A stretch of DNA of 64,000 nt, from the NCBI RefSeq assembly GCF_943181405.1, contig NZ_CALPBY010000005.1:248001-312000 (forward strand), written 5' to 3'. The position numbers and the translations under genes were made by a program. Below the pieces are notes generated by a model. That model was not told the origin of the DNA. It ran no database searches and was given only the letters and a program-made list of their open reading frames with translations. Source of the DNA: Cellulosimicrobium sp. Marseille-Q4280 (GTDB lineage: Bacteria; Actinomycetota; Actinomycetes; Actinomycetales; Cellulomonadaceae). Shown here piece after piece: positions 1 through 7,659 of this stretch (the first letter of the stretch is position 1; every line of letters begins with the position of its first letter).

Positions 1-2
1 CG

Positions 3-410
3 GAGCTCCTCGCCGGCCGGACCCTCGCGGACGTCGGCACCGTGCTCGACGGCGACGTGCTGGGCGACGACCCCGTCGACCGCTGGGTCGACGCGTCCGT
101 GCAGGCGCGCGAGGCGTTCCTCGCGCCGGACGCGCTCGACCGCGTGGTGCACCTGTCGTACGGGGAGACGTCCGCGGCGGAGTACTGCGCGCAGATGACG
201 TTCGACCTCGTGGTCCACGCGTGGGACCTCGCCCGGGCGACGGACGGCGACGAGGTCGTGGACCCGGCGCTCGTCGCGTGGGCGCTGCACTACGCGGAGG
301 CGCGCTCCACGCTGCTCGACCCGGGCCCGCTGTTCCGCGGCCCGCTCGACGTCGAGGACGACGCGGACGACCTCACGCGCCTGCTCGCCCTCACGGGCCG
401 CCGCCGCTGA
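3..410 (+). CDS. TIGR03086 family metal-binding protein (5' partial)
   Basis: The reading frame is open from the first bases of the window, so the N-terminus lies upstream; the GTG at 42 is probably internal. The visible 135 residues contain a V-H-x-W-D-L-A-R-A motif, typical of the DinB/mycothiol-dependent maleylpyruvate isomerase-like four-helix bundle, in which this His is one of three metal ligands. The exact reaction of TIGR03086 proteins is not established; they are presumed cytoplasmic, possibly mycothiol-linked enzymes. The gene converges on the lipoprotein gene on the other strand, with 19 bp between the stops. Confidence 0.75.
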   Translation, partial: ELLAGRTLADVGTVLDGDVLGDDPVDRWVDASVQAREAFLAPDALDRVVHLSYGETSAAEYCAQMTFDLVVHAWDLARATDGDEVVDPALVAWALHYAEARSTLLDPGPLFRGPLDVEDDADDLTRLLALTGRRR

Positions 411-429
411 CCGTCGGGGTCCGGGAGCA

Positions 430-975
430 TCAGGCGCCCGGGGTCTCCCCCGCGGCGTCGCACAGCTCGCGGTACTCCGTGAGGCCCTCGCGCGCCGAGG
501 CGACGTCGAGGTCGACCGACTCCTCGGTCCCCGTGTCGAGGTTCTCCTGGAGCTGGAGGAACGGCACGCGCACCGCGTCGACGGCGCCCTCGAACTCGGG
601 CGGCACCGTCACCGAGAGGCTGCCGAGCTCGATCCCGACCGCGGTCATCGTGCTCACGGTCTCGGTCCCGGCCCCGTCCTCGCTGATGCCGACGAGCGCG
701 GCGACGACGCGGCGCTCGAGCGGCTCGTCACCGTCGACGTACATCGCGGCGCACGCCTGCTGCGCCGTGAGGGTCTCGTCCGGGCTCGCGGTGCCGTCCG
801 TCGCGTCGGCGCCCGCACCGGTCGACGACGTGGCCGACGGCGTGGGGTCGTCCGGCTCGTCGGCCCCGCCCGAGCACGCGGTCAGCAGGGCGGCGCAGAG
901 CACGCCGGCGACGACGGCGGCGGACCGGGACAGGGCGGGTCGGGAGGAGACGGGTCGGAGGGCCATGGACAGCAT
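430..975 (-). CDS. Putative lipoprotein, function unknown
   Basis: About 181 residues. The N-terminus has a short basic region, a hydrophobic stretch and a lipobox L-T-A-C followed by S-G-G, so export and lipid anchoring at the Cys are expected. A Ser/Thr/Asp-rich linker then leads to an acidic globular domain of about 120 residues containing two further cysteines, in A-C-A-A-M near its start and E-L-C-D near the C-terminus, which could form a disulfide. I do not recognise a family. Start codons at 975 (chosen) and 966 are both possible and neither has a strong ribosome binding site. Confidence 0.7.
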   Translation of the reverse strand: MLSMALRPVSSRPALSRSAAVVAGVLCAALLTACSGGADEPDDPTPSATSSTGAGADATDGTASPDETLTAQQACAAMYVDGDEPLERRVVAALVGISEDGAGTETVSTMTAVGIELGSLSVTVPPEFEGAVDAVRVPFLQLQENLDTGTEESVDLDVASAREGLTEYRELCDAAGETPGA

Positions 976-1096
976 GGAACCATCCGCACCGGGGAGCGCC
1001 CAACCCGGGGGCGGCCGGGTGAACGGCCGGCGAAGGGTCGGCGACGGGCGGCGCGGAACCCTGGCGCGCCACCGCCCGCGTGGCGAGACTGACGAC

Positions 1097-1918
1097 ATGG
1101 CCCTCGACGACCTGCCCCGTCTTCTGCTCCCGGTGGCGACACGCGCAGGGCGACCGGCCGTCGTCGCGCACCGCGGGAGCTCGTCCGTCGCACCGCAGAA
1201 CACGCTGGCCGCGTTCGAGTCGGCGTGGCGCGCGGGTGCCGACGCGATCGAGCTCGACGTGCACCTCACGGCGGACCGCCGCGTAGTCGTGCTCCACGAC
1301 GACACCGTCGACGAGACGACCGACGGCACGGGTCGCGTCGCCGACCTGACCCTCGACGCGCTGCGCGGGCTCGACGCCGGGGCCTCCTTCTCGCGCGCCT
1401 ACGCCGGGCAGCGCGTCCCGACGTTCGAGGACGTCACGCGCCTGGTGGCGGAACGGCCCGGCATCGACCTGCTCGTCGAGCTCAAGGGGATCTGGTCGGC
1501 CGACGACGCCCGGCTCGTCGCGAAGGAGGTCGACGCCGCGGGACTCGCCGGGCGCGTCGTCGTGCAGTCGTTCTGGCCGCCGACCGTCGCCGCCCTGCGC
1601 GACGCCGCGCCGCACCTCGCGCGCGGTCTCCTCCTCGCGCTGCGTCCCGACAGCACGGACGAGCTCGTGCAGGTGTGCGCCGACCTGGGCGTCGCGGCGT
1701 GCAACCCGGAGCTCGCGCTGCTGCGGCGCGAACCGGACCTCGTGGACGTGCTGCACGACGCCGGTCTGCGTGTCCTCGTGTGGACGGCGGACGAGCCCGG
1801 GGAGTGGCTCGACCTGCTCCGTCGCGGGGTCGACGGCGTCGTCACCGACCGGCCCGACCGCCTCGCGGGCTGGCTCGACGGCCGTCTCGGCACCCCGGAC
1901 GCCCCGCTCGCCGGGTGA
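1097..1918 (+). CDS. Glycerophosphodiester phosphodiesterase family protein
   Basis: 273 residues, the usual length for a single-domain GDPD, which hydrolyses glycerophosphodiesters to glycerol-3-phosphate and an alcohol. The N-terminal A-H-R-G motif, the I-E-L-D-V metal-binding strand and V-V-L-H-D-D are all present, as is the C-terminal G-V-D-G-V-V-T-D-R-P segment. The classical P-E-N-T motif reads P-Q-N-T here, a substitution seen in some family members. There is no signal peptide, so the enzyme is probably cytoplasmic. The ATG at 1097 follows a weak -10-like GAGACT by 6 nt, so the transcript may be leaderless. Confidence 0.85.
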   Translation: MALDDLPRLLLPVATRAGRPAVVAHRGSSSVAPQNTLAAFESAWRAGADAIELDVHLTADRRVVVLHDDTVDETTDGTGRVADLTLDALRGLDAGASFSRAYAGQRVPTFEDVTRLVAERPGIDLLVELKGIWSADDARLVAKEVDAAGLAGRVVVQSFWPPTVAALRDAAPHLARGLLLALRPDSTDELVQVCADLGVAACNPELALLRREPDLVDVLHDAGLRVLVWTADEPGEWLDLLRRGVDGVVTDRPDRLAGWLDGRLGTPDAPLAG

Positions 1919-1935
1919 GGCGGCGCCGCGCGACC

Positions 1936-1941
1936 TAGCCT
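1936..1941 (+). promoter_or_regulatory. -10 box of a leaderless promoter before the pfkB locus
   Basis: TAGCCT fits the actinobacterial TANNNT -10 consensus and ends exactly 6 nt before the ATG at 1948, so transcription would start on that A. This marks 1948 as a likely real translation start, although the PfkB frame only opens at 2081 in this sequence. Confidence 0.45.
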
Positions 1942-2080
1942 CGACGGATGAGCGCGACGACCCCGGCCCCGGCACCCGCCCCGGCGTCCCCGGACACCGC
2001 CCCCGCGGTGCCTCTCGCCCCGACCACGGGGCTGCGCCCCTCCCGCCACGATCGCCCCGACCGAGGCCCGCACGCCCACG

Positions 2081-2995
2081 GTGTGCGTCCTCGCCCTCAC
2101 GCCGCTGCTCACGATCGAGATCGAGCCCGCGGGGCCGCACGAGTCGTCGCCCGAGGTGCACGTCCACCCGGGCGGGCAGGGACTGTGGCTCGGGCGCATG
2201 GCGTACTCGCTCGGCGCGCGCGTCGTCGTGTGCGGACCGTTCGGCGGGGAGACCGGCACGGTCGCGGCGCACCTCGCGCGCGCCGAGAACCTCGAGCTCC
2301 GCACGGTCGGGACGGGCGGCAACGGCGCGTTCGTCCACGACCGGCGCAGCGGCGAGCGCACCGAGGTCGTGACGATGGACCCGTACCCCCTCAACCGGCA
2401 CGAGGTCGACGACCTGTACAGCACCGTCCTCGTGAGCGCCCTCGACGCCGCCGTCACGATCCTCACCGGTTCGGAGACGGCGGTCGGCGTGCCCGCGTCG
2501 TTCTTCGGCCGGCTCGCGCGCGACCTCCACGCGTCCGACCGTCAGGTCGTCGCGGACCTGTCCCGCGACCAGGCGCGCGCCGTCTGCGACGCGCCCGGCG
2601 TCGTGCTGAAGATGAGCCACGAGGAGCTCGTCGAGGGCGGGTTCAGCGACGACGACTCCGAGACGGCGCTCCTCGCCTCCGCCCGGGGGATGGTCGACGC
2701 CGGCGTGCGGGCCGTCGTCGTCTCGCGCGCGCAGGACCCCACGCTGCTCGTGACGCGCGAGCACACCTACCGCGTCACGACCCCGCGCGTCACGACCGTG
2801 GACCACCGCGGCGCGGGCGACTCGATGACCGCCGGGATCGCCGTCGGGCTGGGGCGCGGTCTCGAGCTGCCCGACGCGGTCCGCATGGGCGCCGCCGCGG
2901 GGGCGCTCAACGTCACGCGGCGGGGGCTGGGCACCGGTCGCCGCGACCAGATCGAACGCTTCGCGCGGCGTGTCACGGTGCGCGAGGCCTCCTGA
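2081..2995 (+). CDS. PfkB family carbohydrate kinase (1-phosphofructokinase-like), possible 5' frameshift
   Basis: Encodes a ribokinase/PfkB-fold sugar kinase of about 304 residues from GTG 2081. The G-x-G-D catalytic loop reads R-G-A-G-D-S-M-T-A-G near residue 245, containing the general-base Asp and anion hole. The substrate-side motif G-G-Q-G-L-W-L-G-R-M near residue 31 fits the 1-phosphofructokinase/tagatose-6-phosphate kinase subgroup; the true sugar phosphate cannot be told. A Pro/Ala-rich stretch begins at ATG 1948 with a leaderless promoter, but in the adjacent frame. Removing one G from the GGGG run near 2027-2030 fuses it to the kinase. The gene probably forms an operon with surE, 28 bp downstream. 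Confidence 0.82.
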   Translation: MCVLALTPLLTIEIEPAGPHESSPEVHVHPGGQGLWLGRMAYSLGARVVVCGPFGGETGTVAAHLARAENLELRTVGTGGNGAFVHDRRSGERTEVVTMDPYPLNRHEVDDLYSTVLVSALDAAVTILTGSETAVGVPASFFGRLARDLHASDRQVVADLSRDQARAVCDAPGVVLKMSHEELVEGGFSDDDSETALLASARGMVDAGVRAVVVSRAQDPTLLVTREHTYRVTTPRVTTVDHRGAGDSMTAGIAVGLGRGLELPDAVRMGAAAGALNVTRRGLGTGRRDQIERFARRVTVREAS

Positions 2996-3023
2996 CCGAC
3001 CGACGACCCACCCGGAGGACATC

Positions 3024-3779
3024 GTGCACGCACTCGTGACCAACGACGACGGGATCGACTCCCCCGGCCTGGCCGTGCTCGCCGGCGCGGCCCTCGACGC
3101 CGGCTACGACGTGACCGTCGCCGCCCCTGCCCGCGAGTCCTCCGGGGCGAGCGCGTCCCTGCTCGGCGCCGAGCACGACGGACGCCTCGTCGTCGAGCCC
3201 CGGGACGCGCCCGGTCTGCCCGAGGGCGTGACGGCGTCCTTCGCGGTCCGCGCCGCGCCGGCGCTCATCGCGTTCGTGGCGGCGTACGGCGGGTTCGGCC
3301 CGAAGCCCGACCTCGTGCTCTCGGGCGTGAACAAGGGCGCGAACACGGGCAACGCGATCCTGCACTCCGGCACCGTCGGCGCGGCGCTGTCCGCGACGAC
3401 GCACGGCATCACGTCGATCGCGGTCTCCGTCGACGCCGCCGAGCCGCGGCACTGGGAGACCGCGCGGCTGGTCACGGACCACGTGCTCGACTGGGTGCGC
3501 AGCACGCCCCTCGAGGGGCGCACGCTCAACGTCAACGTCCCCGACTGCCCGACGGACCGGCTCCGCGGGCTGCGCTCGGCACCCCTCGCGACGTTCGGTC
3601 TCGTGCAGGCGCGCGTGCACGAGGACGGCGACCGCCACCTCATGCTGCAGTACTCGGGGACGGAGCGGCACTCGGAGCCCGAGTCGGACACCGGCCTGCT
3701 GACGCGCGGCTGGGCCACGGCGACCCTGCTGCGCGCGCCGTTCGCCGACGCGAGCGTGGAGATCCCCGGGCTCGGGTAG
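3024..3779 (+). CDS. surE: 5'/3'-nucleotidase SurE
   Basis: 251 residues, the normal size for SurE, a cytoplasmic metal-dependent phosphatase acting on nucleoside monophosphates. The N-terminal V-T-N-D-D-G-I-D-S-P-G motif gives the two Asp metal ligands, and S-G-V-N-K-G-A-N-T-G is the second conserved metal/phosphate loop. The GTG at 3024 was chosen because GGAGG lies 5 nt upstream and because it puts the first beta strand at the N-terminus; the longer frame from 2970 overlaps pfkB. It is co-directional with pfkB and probably co-transcribed. Confidence 0.93.
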   Translation: MHALVTNDDGIDSPGLAVLAGAALDAGYDVTVAAPARESSGASASLLGAEHDGRLVVEPRDAPGLPEGVTASFAVRAAPALIAFVAAYGGFGPKPDLVLSGVNKGANTGNAILHSGTVGAALSATTHGITSIAVSVDAAEPRHWETARLVTDHVLDWVRSTPLEGRTLNVNVPDCPTDRLRGLRSAPLATFGLVQARVHEDGDRHLMLQYSGTERHSEPESDTGLLTRGWATATLLRAPFADASVEIPGLG

Positions 3780-3800
3780 ACCCTCCGTCCGTGCGGTCGT

Positions 3801-3864
3801 CCGCCGAGCACGGGGTCCGCCACCGGATCTGACCGGATCCGGTGGTCAGTCCCGTGCTCGGCGG
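3801..3864. terminator. Nested hairpin terminator between surE and mscS
   Basis: Outer arms CCGCCGAGCACGGG (3801-3814) and CCCGTGCTCGGCGG (3851-3864) pair over 14 bp. Inner arms CCACCGGATC (3820-3829) and GATCCGGTGG (3836-3845) pair over 10 bp. It lies between convergent genes and includes the stop and last codons of mscS, so it probably terminates both transcripts. Confidence 0.75.
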
Positions 3865-5474
3865 TCGCCGTCCCCGTGCTCGGGATCCGGGTCCTCGGCC
3901 TCGTCCTGGTCCCGCCGGGCGTCCGCCGAGGCGTCGAAGGCCTCCTCCTCCACGCGCGCGTGCTCGGCAGTGCGCTCGCGCTCCTCGATGACGTCCTGCC
4001 CCGGTCCGGAGAACGCCTTCGAGCGCTGCTCGCCCTCGGCGCTGCCGCTGAAGAACGCGGACTCGGCCGCCTCCGGCACGCCGTCCTCGTCGTGCCCGAC
4101 GGCGGGCAGCAGCCTCGTCTCGCCCGTGGCACCGCCAGCCGGGCCGGGGACGACCCCGACGAGCCGGGTCGGGTCCTCGCTCGGCACGGCTCCTGCCTTT
4201 CCCGCACGCCGGATCGTGCCGAGCACGACGGGCGCGTCGGCGCGTCGGGAGCCGCGGTCCGGGGGGAGCCGCGGCGGGCGCGACGGCGCGACGGGCGGCT
4301 CGTCGTCCGCCCGGTCGCCCTCGTCGTCGGGACGCCGGTCCGCGGGCCGGTCGGGTCCCGGGCCGTCCGCCTGGGCGTCGTCCGGGTGCGCGGCGAGCGC
4401 GGGCCTCCCCGCGTCGTCGGGCACGGTCGTGGCGGCACCCTCCCAGCGCGTGCGCGGCAGGCCCTGCGGTGCAGCCCGCTGCAACCAGTCCACGAGCCCT
4501 TCACGGACGAAGCAGCGCAGGTCGAACAGTGTCGGGGCGTCGTGCGCGCTGACGAGCGCGCGCACGCGCACGAGCCCTCCGACGGCGTCGGTCACCTGGA
4601 GGATCCCGACGCGCTCGTCCCACAGCTCGGTGAGGGCCAGCAGCCGCTTGAGCTCGGCGCGCATCGCGCCCACGGGCACCTCGAAGTCGAGGTCGAGCTC
4701 GACCGTGCCGAGCAGGTCCGCGGCGCGCCGTGTCCAGTTCTGGAACGGCGTCGTCGTGAAGTAGGTCGAGGGGAGGATGAGCCGCCGGTCGTCCCACAGG
4801 TGCACCACGACGTACGTCATGGTGATCTCCTCGATCCGGCCCCACTCCGCCTCGAGCACGACGACGTCGTCCACGCGGATCGCGTCGGTGAAGGCGATCT
4901 GCATGCCCGCGAAGACGTTCGCGAGCGACGTCTGCGCGGCGAGCCCGGCGACGATCGAGATGAGGCCGGCGGACGCGAGGAGGCTCGCCCCGGCCGCCCG
5001 CGCCTCGGGGAACGTGAGCAGGACGCCCGCGATCGCGCACACGACGATGACCGCGACGGTGAGGCGTCGCAGCACCGTGATCTGCGTCCGCACGCGGCGC
5101 GCGTGCCGGTTGTCCGCGGTGTCGATGCGGTACCGCTGCAGCGCGGAGTCCTCCAGCACGAACGCGAACGCACCCACCCACCACGCGCCGACCCCGATGA
5201 GCGTGATGAGGAGCAGGTGCTCGACGACGGGCAGCCACGGCGTCGACGCGTCCGTCGTGAGACGCACCGCGACCCACACCGCGAGGACCATGAGGATGGC
5301 ACGGTCCGGGCGGCGCAGCCGCCGCGAGAGGTCGCGCATCAGCTCGCTGCGCCGGCCGAGGCGCCGGACCACGGCCGAGAGGATCGTGCCGAGCAGGAAC
5401 GCGACCACGATCCCGGCGGCGACGGCACCCAGCGTCACGAGGATGTCCGTGGCGTTCTCGATCTCCGGTTCCAT
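3846..5474 (-). CDS. MscS-family mechanosensitive ion channel
   Basis: 542 residues. About five hydrophobic segments occupy the first 200 residues. The last, with A-S-A-G-L-I-S-I-V-A-G-L-A, is the pore-lining helix, followed by the conserved beta domain containing D-D-V-V-V, W-G-x-I-E-E-I and the P-S-x-Y-F-T-x-x-P-F-Q-N-W-T-R signature. The C-terminal 170 residues are an acidic, Pro/Arg-rich, probably disordered extension. The family opens on membrane stretch to release solutes. ATG 5474 is preceded at 6 nt by a TACCTT -10 box, indicating a leaderless message; the longer frame to 5534 has no such signal. Confidence 0.9.
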   Translation of the reverse strand: MEPEIENATDILVTLGAVAAGIVVAFLLGTILSAVVRRLGRRSELMRDLSRRLRRPDRAILMVLAVWVAVRLTTDASTPWLPVVEHLLLITLIGVGAWWVGAFAFVLEDSALQRYRIDTADNRHARRVRTQITVLRRLTVAVIVVCAIAGVLLTFPEARAAGASLLASAGLISIVAGLAAQTSLANVFAGMQIAFTDAIRVDDVVVLEAEWGRIEEITMTYVVVHLWDDRRLILPSTYFTTTPFQNWTRRAADLLGTVELDLDFEVPVGAMRAELKRLLALTELWDERVGILQVTDAVGGLVRVRALVSAHDAPTLFDLRCFVREGLVDWLQRAAPQGLPRTRWEGAATTVPDDAGRPALAAHPDDAQADGPGPDRPADRRPDDEGDRADDEPPVAPSRPPRLPPDRGSRRADAPVVLGTIRRAGKAGAVPSEDPTRLVGVVPGPAGGATGETRLLPAVGHDEDGVPEAAESAFFSGSAEGEQRSKAFSGPGQDVIEERERTAEHARVEEEAFDASADARRDQDEAEDPDPEHGDGDRRARD

Positions 5475-5480
5475 CCCCCC

Positions 5481-5486
5481 AAGGTA
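5481..5486 (-). promoter_or_regulatory. -10 box of leaderless mscS promoter
   Basis: On the minus strand TACCTT is followed by six G and then the mscS ATG at 5474, placing the transcription start on the start codon. Confidence 0.5.
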
Positions 5487-5577
5487 GGCAGCACACGCTC
5501 TCGGCGCGCGAGGCGGTGCCGAGACGCGCGTCACCGCGGGGCCGGCCGCGCGACGGGCGCCGGCCCGACGCCGGGCC

Positions 5578-5583
5578 TACCGT
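5578..5583 (+). promoter_or_regulatory. -10 box of leaderless promoter before the 5590 gene
   Basis: TACCGT ends 6 nt before ATG 5590, the same geometry as at mscS and the pfkB locus. The two divergent promoters lie within about 100 bp. Confidence 0.5.
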
Positions 5584-5589
5584 GGGCGC

Positions 5590-6006
5590 ATGATCTCGTG
5601 GGACCTCGCCCTCTCCCTGCGCGACGCCGGTCTGCGGTGGTCCCCCGCCTCCGGCGACCGGTTCCGGCTGCTGGCGACCGGTCCGGGCGGCGACGTCTTC
5701 ACCGTGAGCGACATGACGATCGAGCCGCACGAGTTCGACACGGGCGTCGTGCTCGGCTTCAACGGCACGACCGAGTGGGCGCTGGACTCCGTGGCGCTCG
5801 AGGACGCGCTGTGGCACCCCCTGGAGGACCAGCTGCGCGAGCTGCTCGGCGGCACGTTCCGGTGCCTCGAGCGGACCGGCGACGAGTACGTCGTGCACAC
5901 CGTGCTGCTCGACGACGCCGCGACCCACGCGGCCGCCGACCCGGCCGACGCCTACGGCCGGGCACTGCTCGCCCTCGTCACCGCCAGCACCGGGGACCGC
6001 CCCTGA
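5590..6006 (+). CDS. Conserved actinobacterial protein of unknown function
   Basis: 138 residues, soluble, no signal peptide. The sequence opens M-I-S-W-D-L-A-L-x-L-R-D-A-G-L and contains F-T-V-S-D-M-T and a central F-N-G-T-T-E-W-A-L-D-S-V motif. Similar actinobacterial proteins are often labelled pilus assembly protein CpaE-like, but no ATPase motif is present and I would not assign that role. It lies 8 bp upstream of the ThrE-type exporter, so the two are probably co-transcribed from the leaderless promoter at 5578. Confidence 0.75.
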   Translation: MISWDLALSLRDAGLRWSPASGDRFRLLATGPGGDVFTVSDMTIEPHEFDTGVVLGFNGTTEWALDSVALEDALWHPLEDQLRELLGGTFRCLERTGDEYVVHTVLLDDAATHAAADPADAYGRALLALVTASTGDRP

Positions 6007-6014
6007 CCGGCCCC

Positions 6015-7340
6015 GTGAACCGTCGGTGGCGGGACGGTCTGCGCGGTGCGCCGACCACGTTCCGCCGGGTCCTGCACGCCCTCGGGAGAGATCCGGCCCC
6101 CGTGGACGCGCCGGAGCCGCCCGACGTCCCTCCCGACCTCGTCCCGCTGCTGCGCGCGCTCGGCCGCGACCTGCTCGACTCCGGCCAGTCCGTCACGGAC
6201 GTGGAGGAGGCGCTGGAGGCCGTCGCGCAGCGGTACGGGGCGACGACCGTCGGGACGCTCGTCCTGCCCACGGGCGTCTTCGTGCGGGTCAGCACGGCGG
6301 GCGGGACGCTCACCGACTTCGCGGCCGCCGCCGGGAGCGGGCTGAACCTCGACCAGATCGGCGCGATCTACACGCTCGTCCGGCGCCTGCGGACGACCGA
6401 CGTGCCGCTCGCCGAGGCCCGCTCCGAGCTCCGCGCGATCCGGGCACGACCGCCCCGTTTCGGCGCGCCCGTGACGATCGTCGGGCACGGGCACCTCACC
6501 GTCGGGTTCGGCCTCGTGCTCAACCCGACGGCCCACCTGCTCCCGGTCTACCTCGTCCTCGGCATGTTCGTCGGGGCCCTGCGCTGGCTCGGGTCGCGGT
6601 GGCCGACGCTCGGCACCGCCCTCCCGGTCGTCGCGGCGTTCCTCGTCACGGTCGTCGCGACCGACGTCGTGCAGCCGTGGCTCGGCGACGAGCCGTTGAG
6701 CGTCCTCGTCCCCCCGCTCGTGTCGTTCCTGCCGGGCGCGGTGCTGACGGTCGCCGCGATCGAGCTGACGAGCAACCAGATCGTCGCGGGCGCGAGCCGG
6801 CTCGTGTACGGGGTGGCCCAGCTCCTGCTCCTCGTCTTCGGCGTCATCGCCGGCGCGGCGGTCGCGGGTCGGCTCGACGCCGCGACCGCGCAGCCGACGC
6901 TGGGCTGGTGGGCGCCGTGGCTCGGCGTGCTCGTCGTCGGCGTCGGGCAGATGTACTTCGCGTCGACGCCGCGCGGCTCGTTGCCCTGGGTGTGGGTCGT
7001 GCTGCTCGGCGCGTACGCCGCCCAGCTCCTGGGTGCGCTGGCCGCCGACCCGCTCGCGGGCTTCGTCGGCGCGCTCGCCGTGGTGCCGCTCGCGACGCTC
7101 GTCGAGCGGACCCGGAGAGGCCCGCCGGCCGTCGTCACGACGCTGCCCGCGTTCTGGCTCCTCGTGCCCGGCGCGCTGAGCCTGCTCGGTCTCTCGGACC
7201 TCGTGAGAGGCGGGCCCGAGGCCGCGCAGGAGCTCGCGAACGCGGCGGTCGCGGTGTTCGGGATCGCGCTCGGGACGCTCGTCGGCAGCGGCGTCACGCG
7301 GGACGCGAGTCGCGTGACACGTACCCTCTTCACATCCTGA
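6015..7340 (+). CDS. ThrE-type threonine/serine exporter family protein
   Basis: 441 residues with the two-part ThrE architecture. The soluble N-terminal half of about 130 residues contains L-L-x-S-G-x-S-V-x-x-V-E and G-x-F-V-R-V-S. A membrane portion of about ten hydrophobic segments follows, including P-G-A-x-L-T-V-A-A-I-E-L-T, N-Q-I-V-A-G-A-S-R-L and the late P-G-A-L-S-L-L-G-L. In Corynebacterium ThrE exports threonine and serine by proton antiport; the substrate here is inferred. GTG 6015 is the first start after the preceding stop, 8 bp away. Confidence 0.88.
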   Translation: MNRRWRDGLRGAPTTFRRVLHALGRDPAPVDAPEPPDVPPDLVPLLRALGRDLLDSGQSVTDVEEALEAVAQRYGATTVGTLVLPTGVFVRVSTAGGTLTDFAAAAGSGLNLDQIGAIYTLVRRLRTTDVPLAEARSELRAIRARPPRFGAPVTIVGHGHLTVGFGLVLNPTAHLLPVYLVLGMFVGALRWLGSRWPTLGTALPVVAAFLVTVVATDVVQPWLGDEPLSVLVPPLVSFLPGAVLTVAAIELTSNQIVAGASRLVYGVAQLLLLVFGVIAGAAVAGRLDAATAQPTLGWWAPWLGVLVVGVGQMYFASTPRGSLPWVWVVLLGAYAAQLLGALAADPLAGFVGALAVVPLATLVERTRRGPPAVVTTLPAFWLLVPGALSLLGLSDLVRGGPEAAQELANAAVAVFGIALGTLVGSGVTRDASRVTRTLFTS

Positions 7341-7659
7341 GCACGGGTTCCGCACCCCATTCGCGAGGCATCCTCGCGGAAATGGGCGCGACTGGACGTC
7401 TGACTAGTTGACGATTGAACGGTCGGTCGGGATCGCCACGCGCGTCCGGGAGCCGACCTCGTGGTGCGAGGGCCTGAGCGTCCCGCCACGACACGCACGC
7501 CGTCGTGGTCACCGCGCCCGCCCTTCGTCCGGCTGCCCCTGCCCGGGGCGGCCCCGCCGGGCCCCGTCGACCACGACCCGACGATCGGACCCCGGTTTGA
7601 CTCTGCTGCACCACGACGCCCGCGGTACCCGCCGGCCGACCCCCGGCGAGGACCGCTAG
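7341..7659. other. Intergenic region between thrE-like and vanY-like genes
   Basis: 319 nt with no convincing gene. It begins with a hairpin (7356-7386) that probably ends the exporter transcript. A TTGACG at 7408-7413 could be a -35 box but has no good -10 partner. A reading frame ending in the TAG at 7657-7659 starts only at TTG and shows no protein-like sequence. The last 60 nt carry the vanY ribosome binding site GAGGA. I found no riboswitch motif I could recognise. Confidence 0.5.
7356..7386 (+). terminator. Hairpin downstream of the ThrE-type exporter
   Basis: Arms CCCATT-CGCGAGG and CCTCGCG-(GA)-AATGGG pair with a three-base CAT loop and a two-base bulge. There is no U-tract, as is usual for actinobacterial terminators. 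It starts 15 nt after the exporter stop. Confidence 0.6.

Noticed and set aside
1948-3039. A 363-codon gene from ATG 1948 in the frame adjacent to pfkB
   Set aside because: Only its first 30 or so codons look protein-like; the rest is the shadow of the PfkB frame. It is treated as a frameshifted N-terminus.
728-3043. Very long open frames antisense to known genes (also at 3876-7340, 27311-32320 and 51674-55510)
   Set aside because: In high-GC DNA the antisense frames stay open because stop codons are rare; the translations are Arg/Gly/Ala-rich and match no family, and the opposite strand carries recognisable genes.
7341-7659. Possible c-di-AMP (ydaO-type) riboswitch before the cell-wall carboxypeptidase gene
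   Set aside because: Such leaders are common before actinobacterial wall hydrolases, but I could not find the conserved G-rich and GAA-type core elements here; only a terminator-like hairpin is clear.
7408-7659. An 83-codon reading frame ending just before the vanY-like start
   Set aside because: It starts only at TTG inside a possible -35 box, has no ribosome binding site and its amino acid composition looks like translated non-coding GC-rich DNA.
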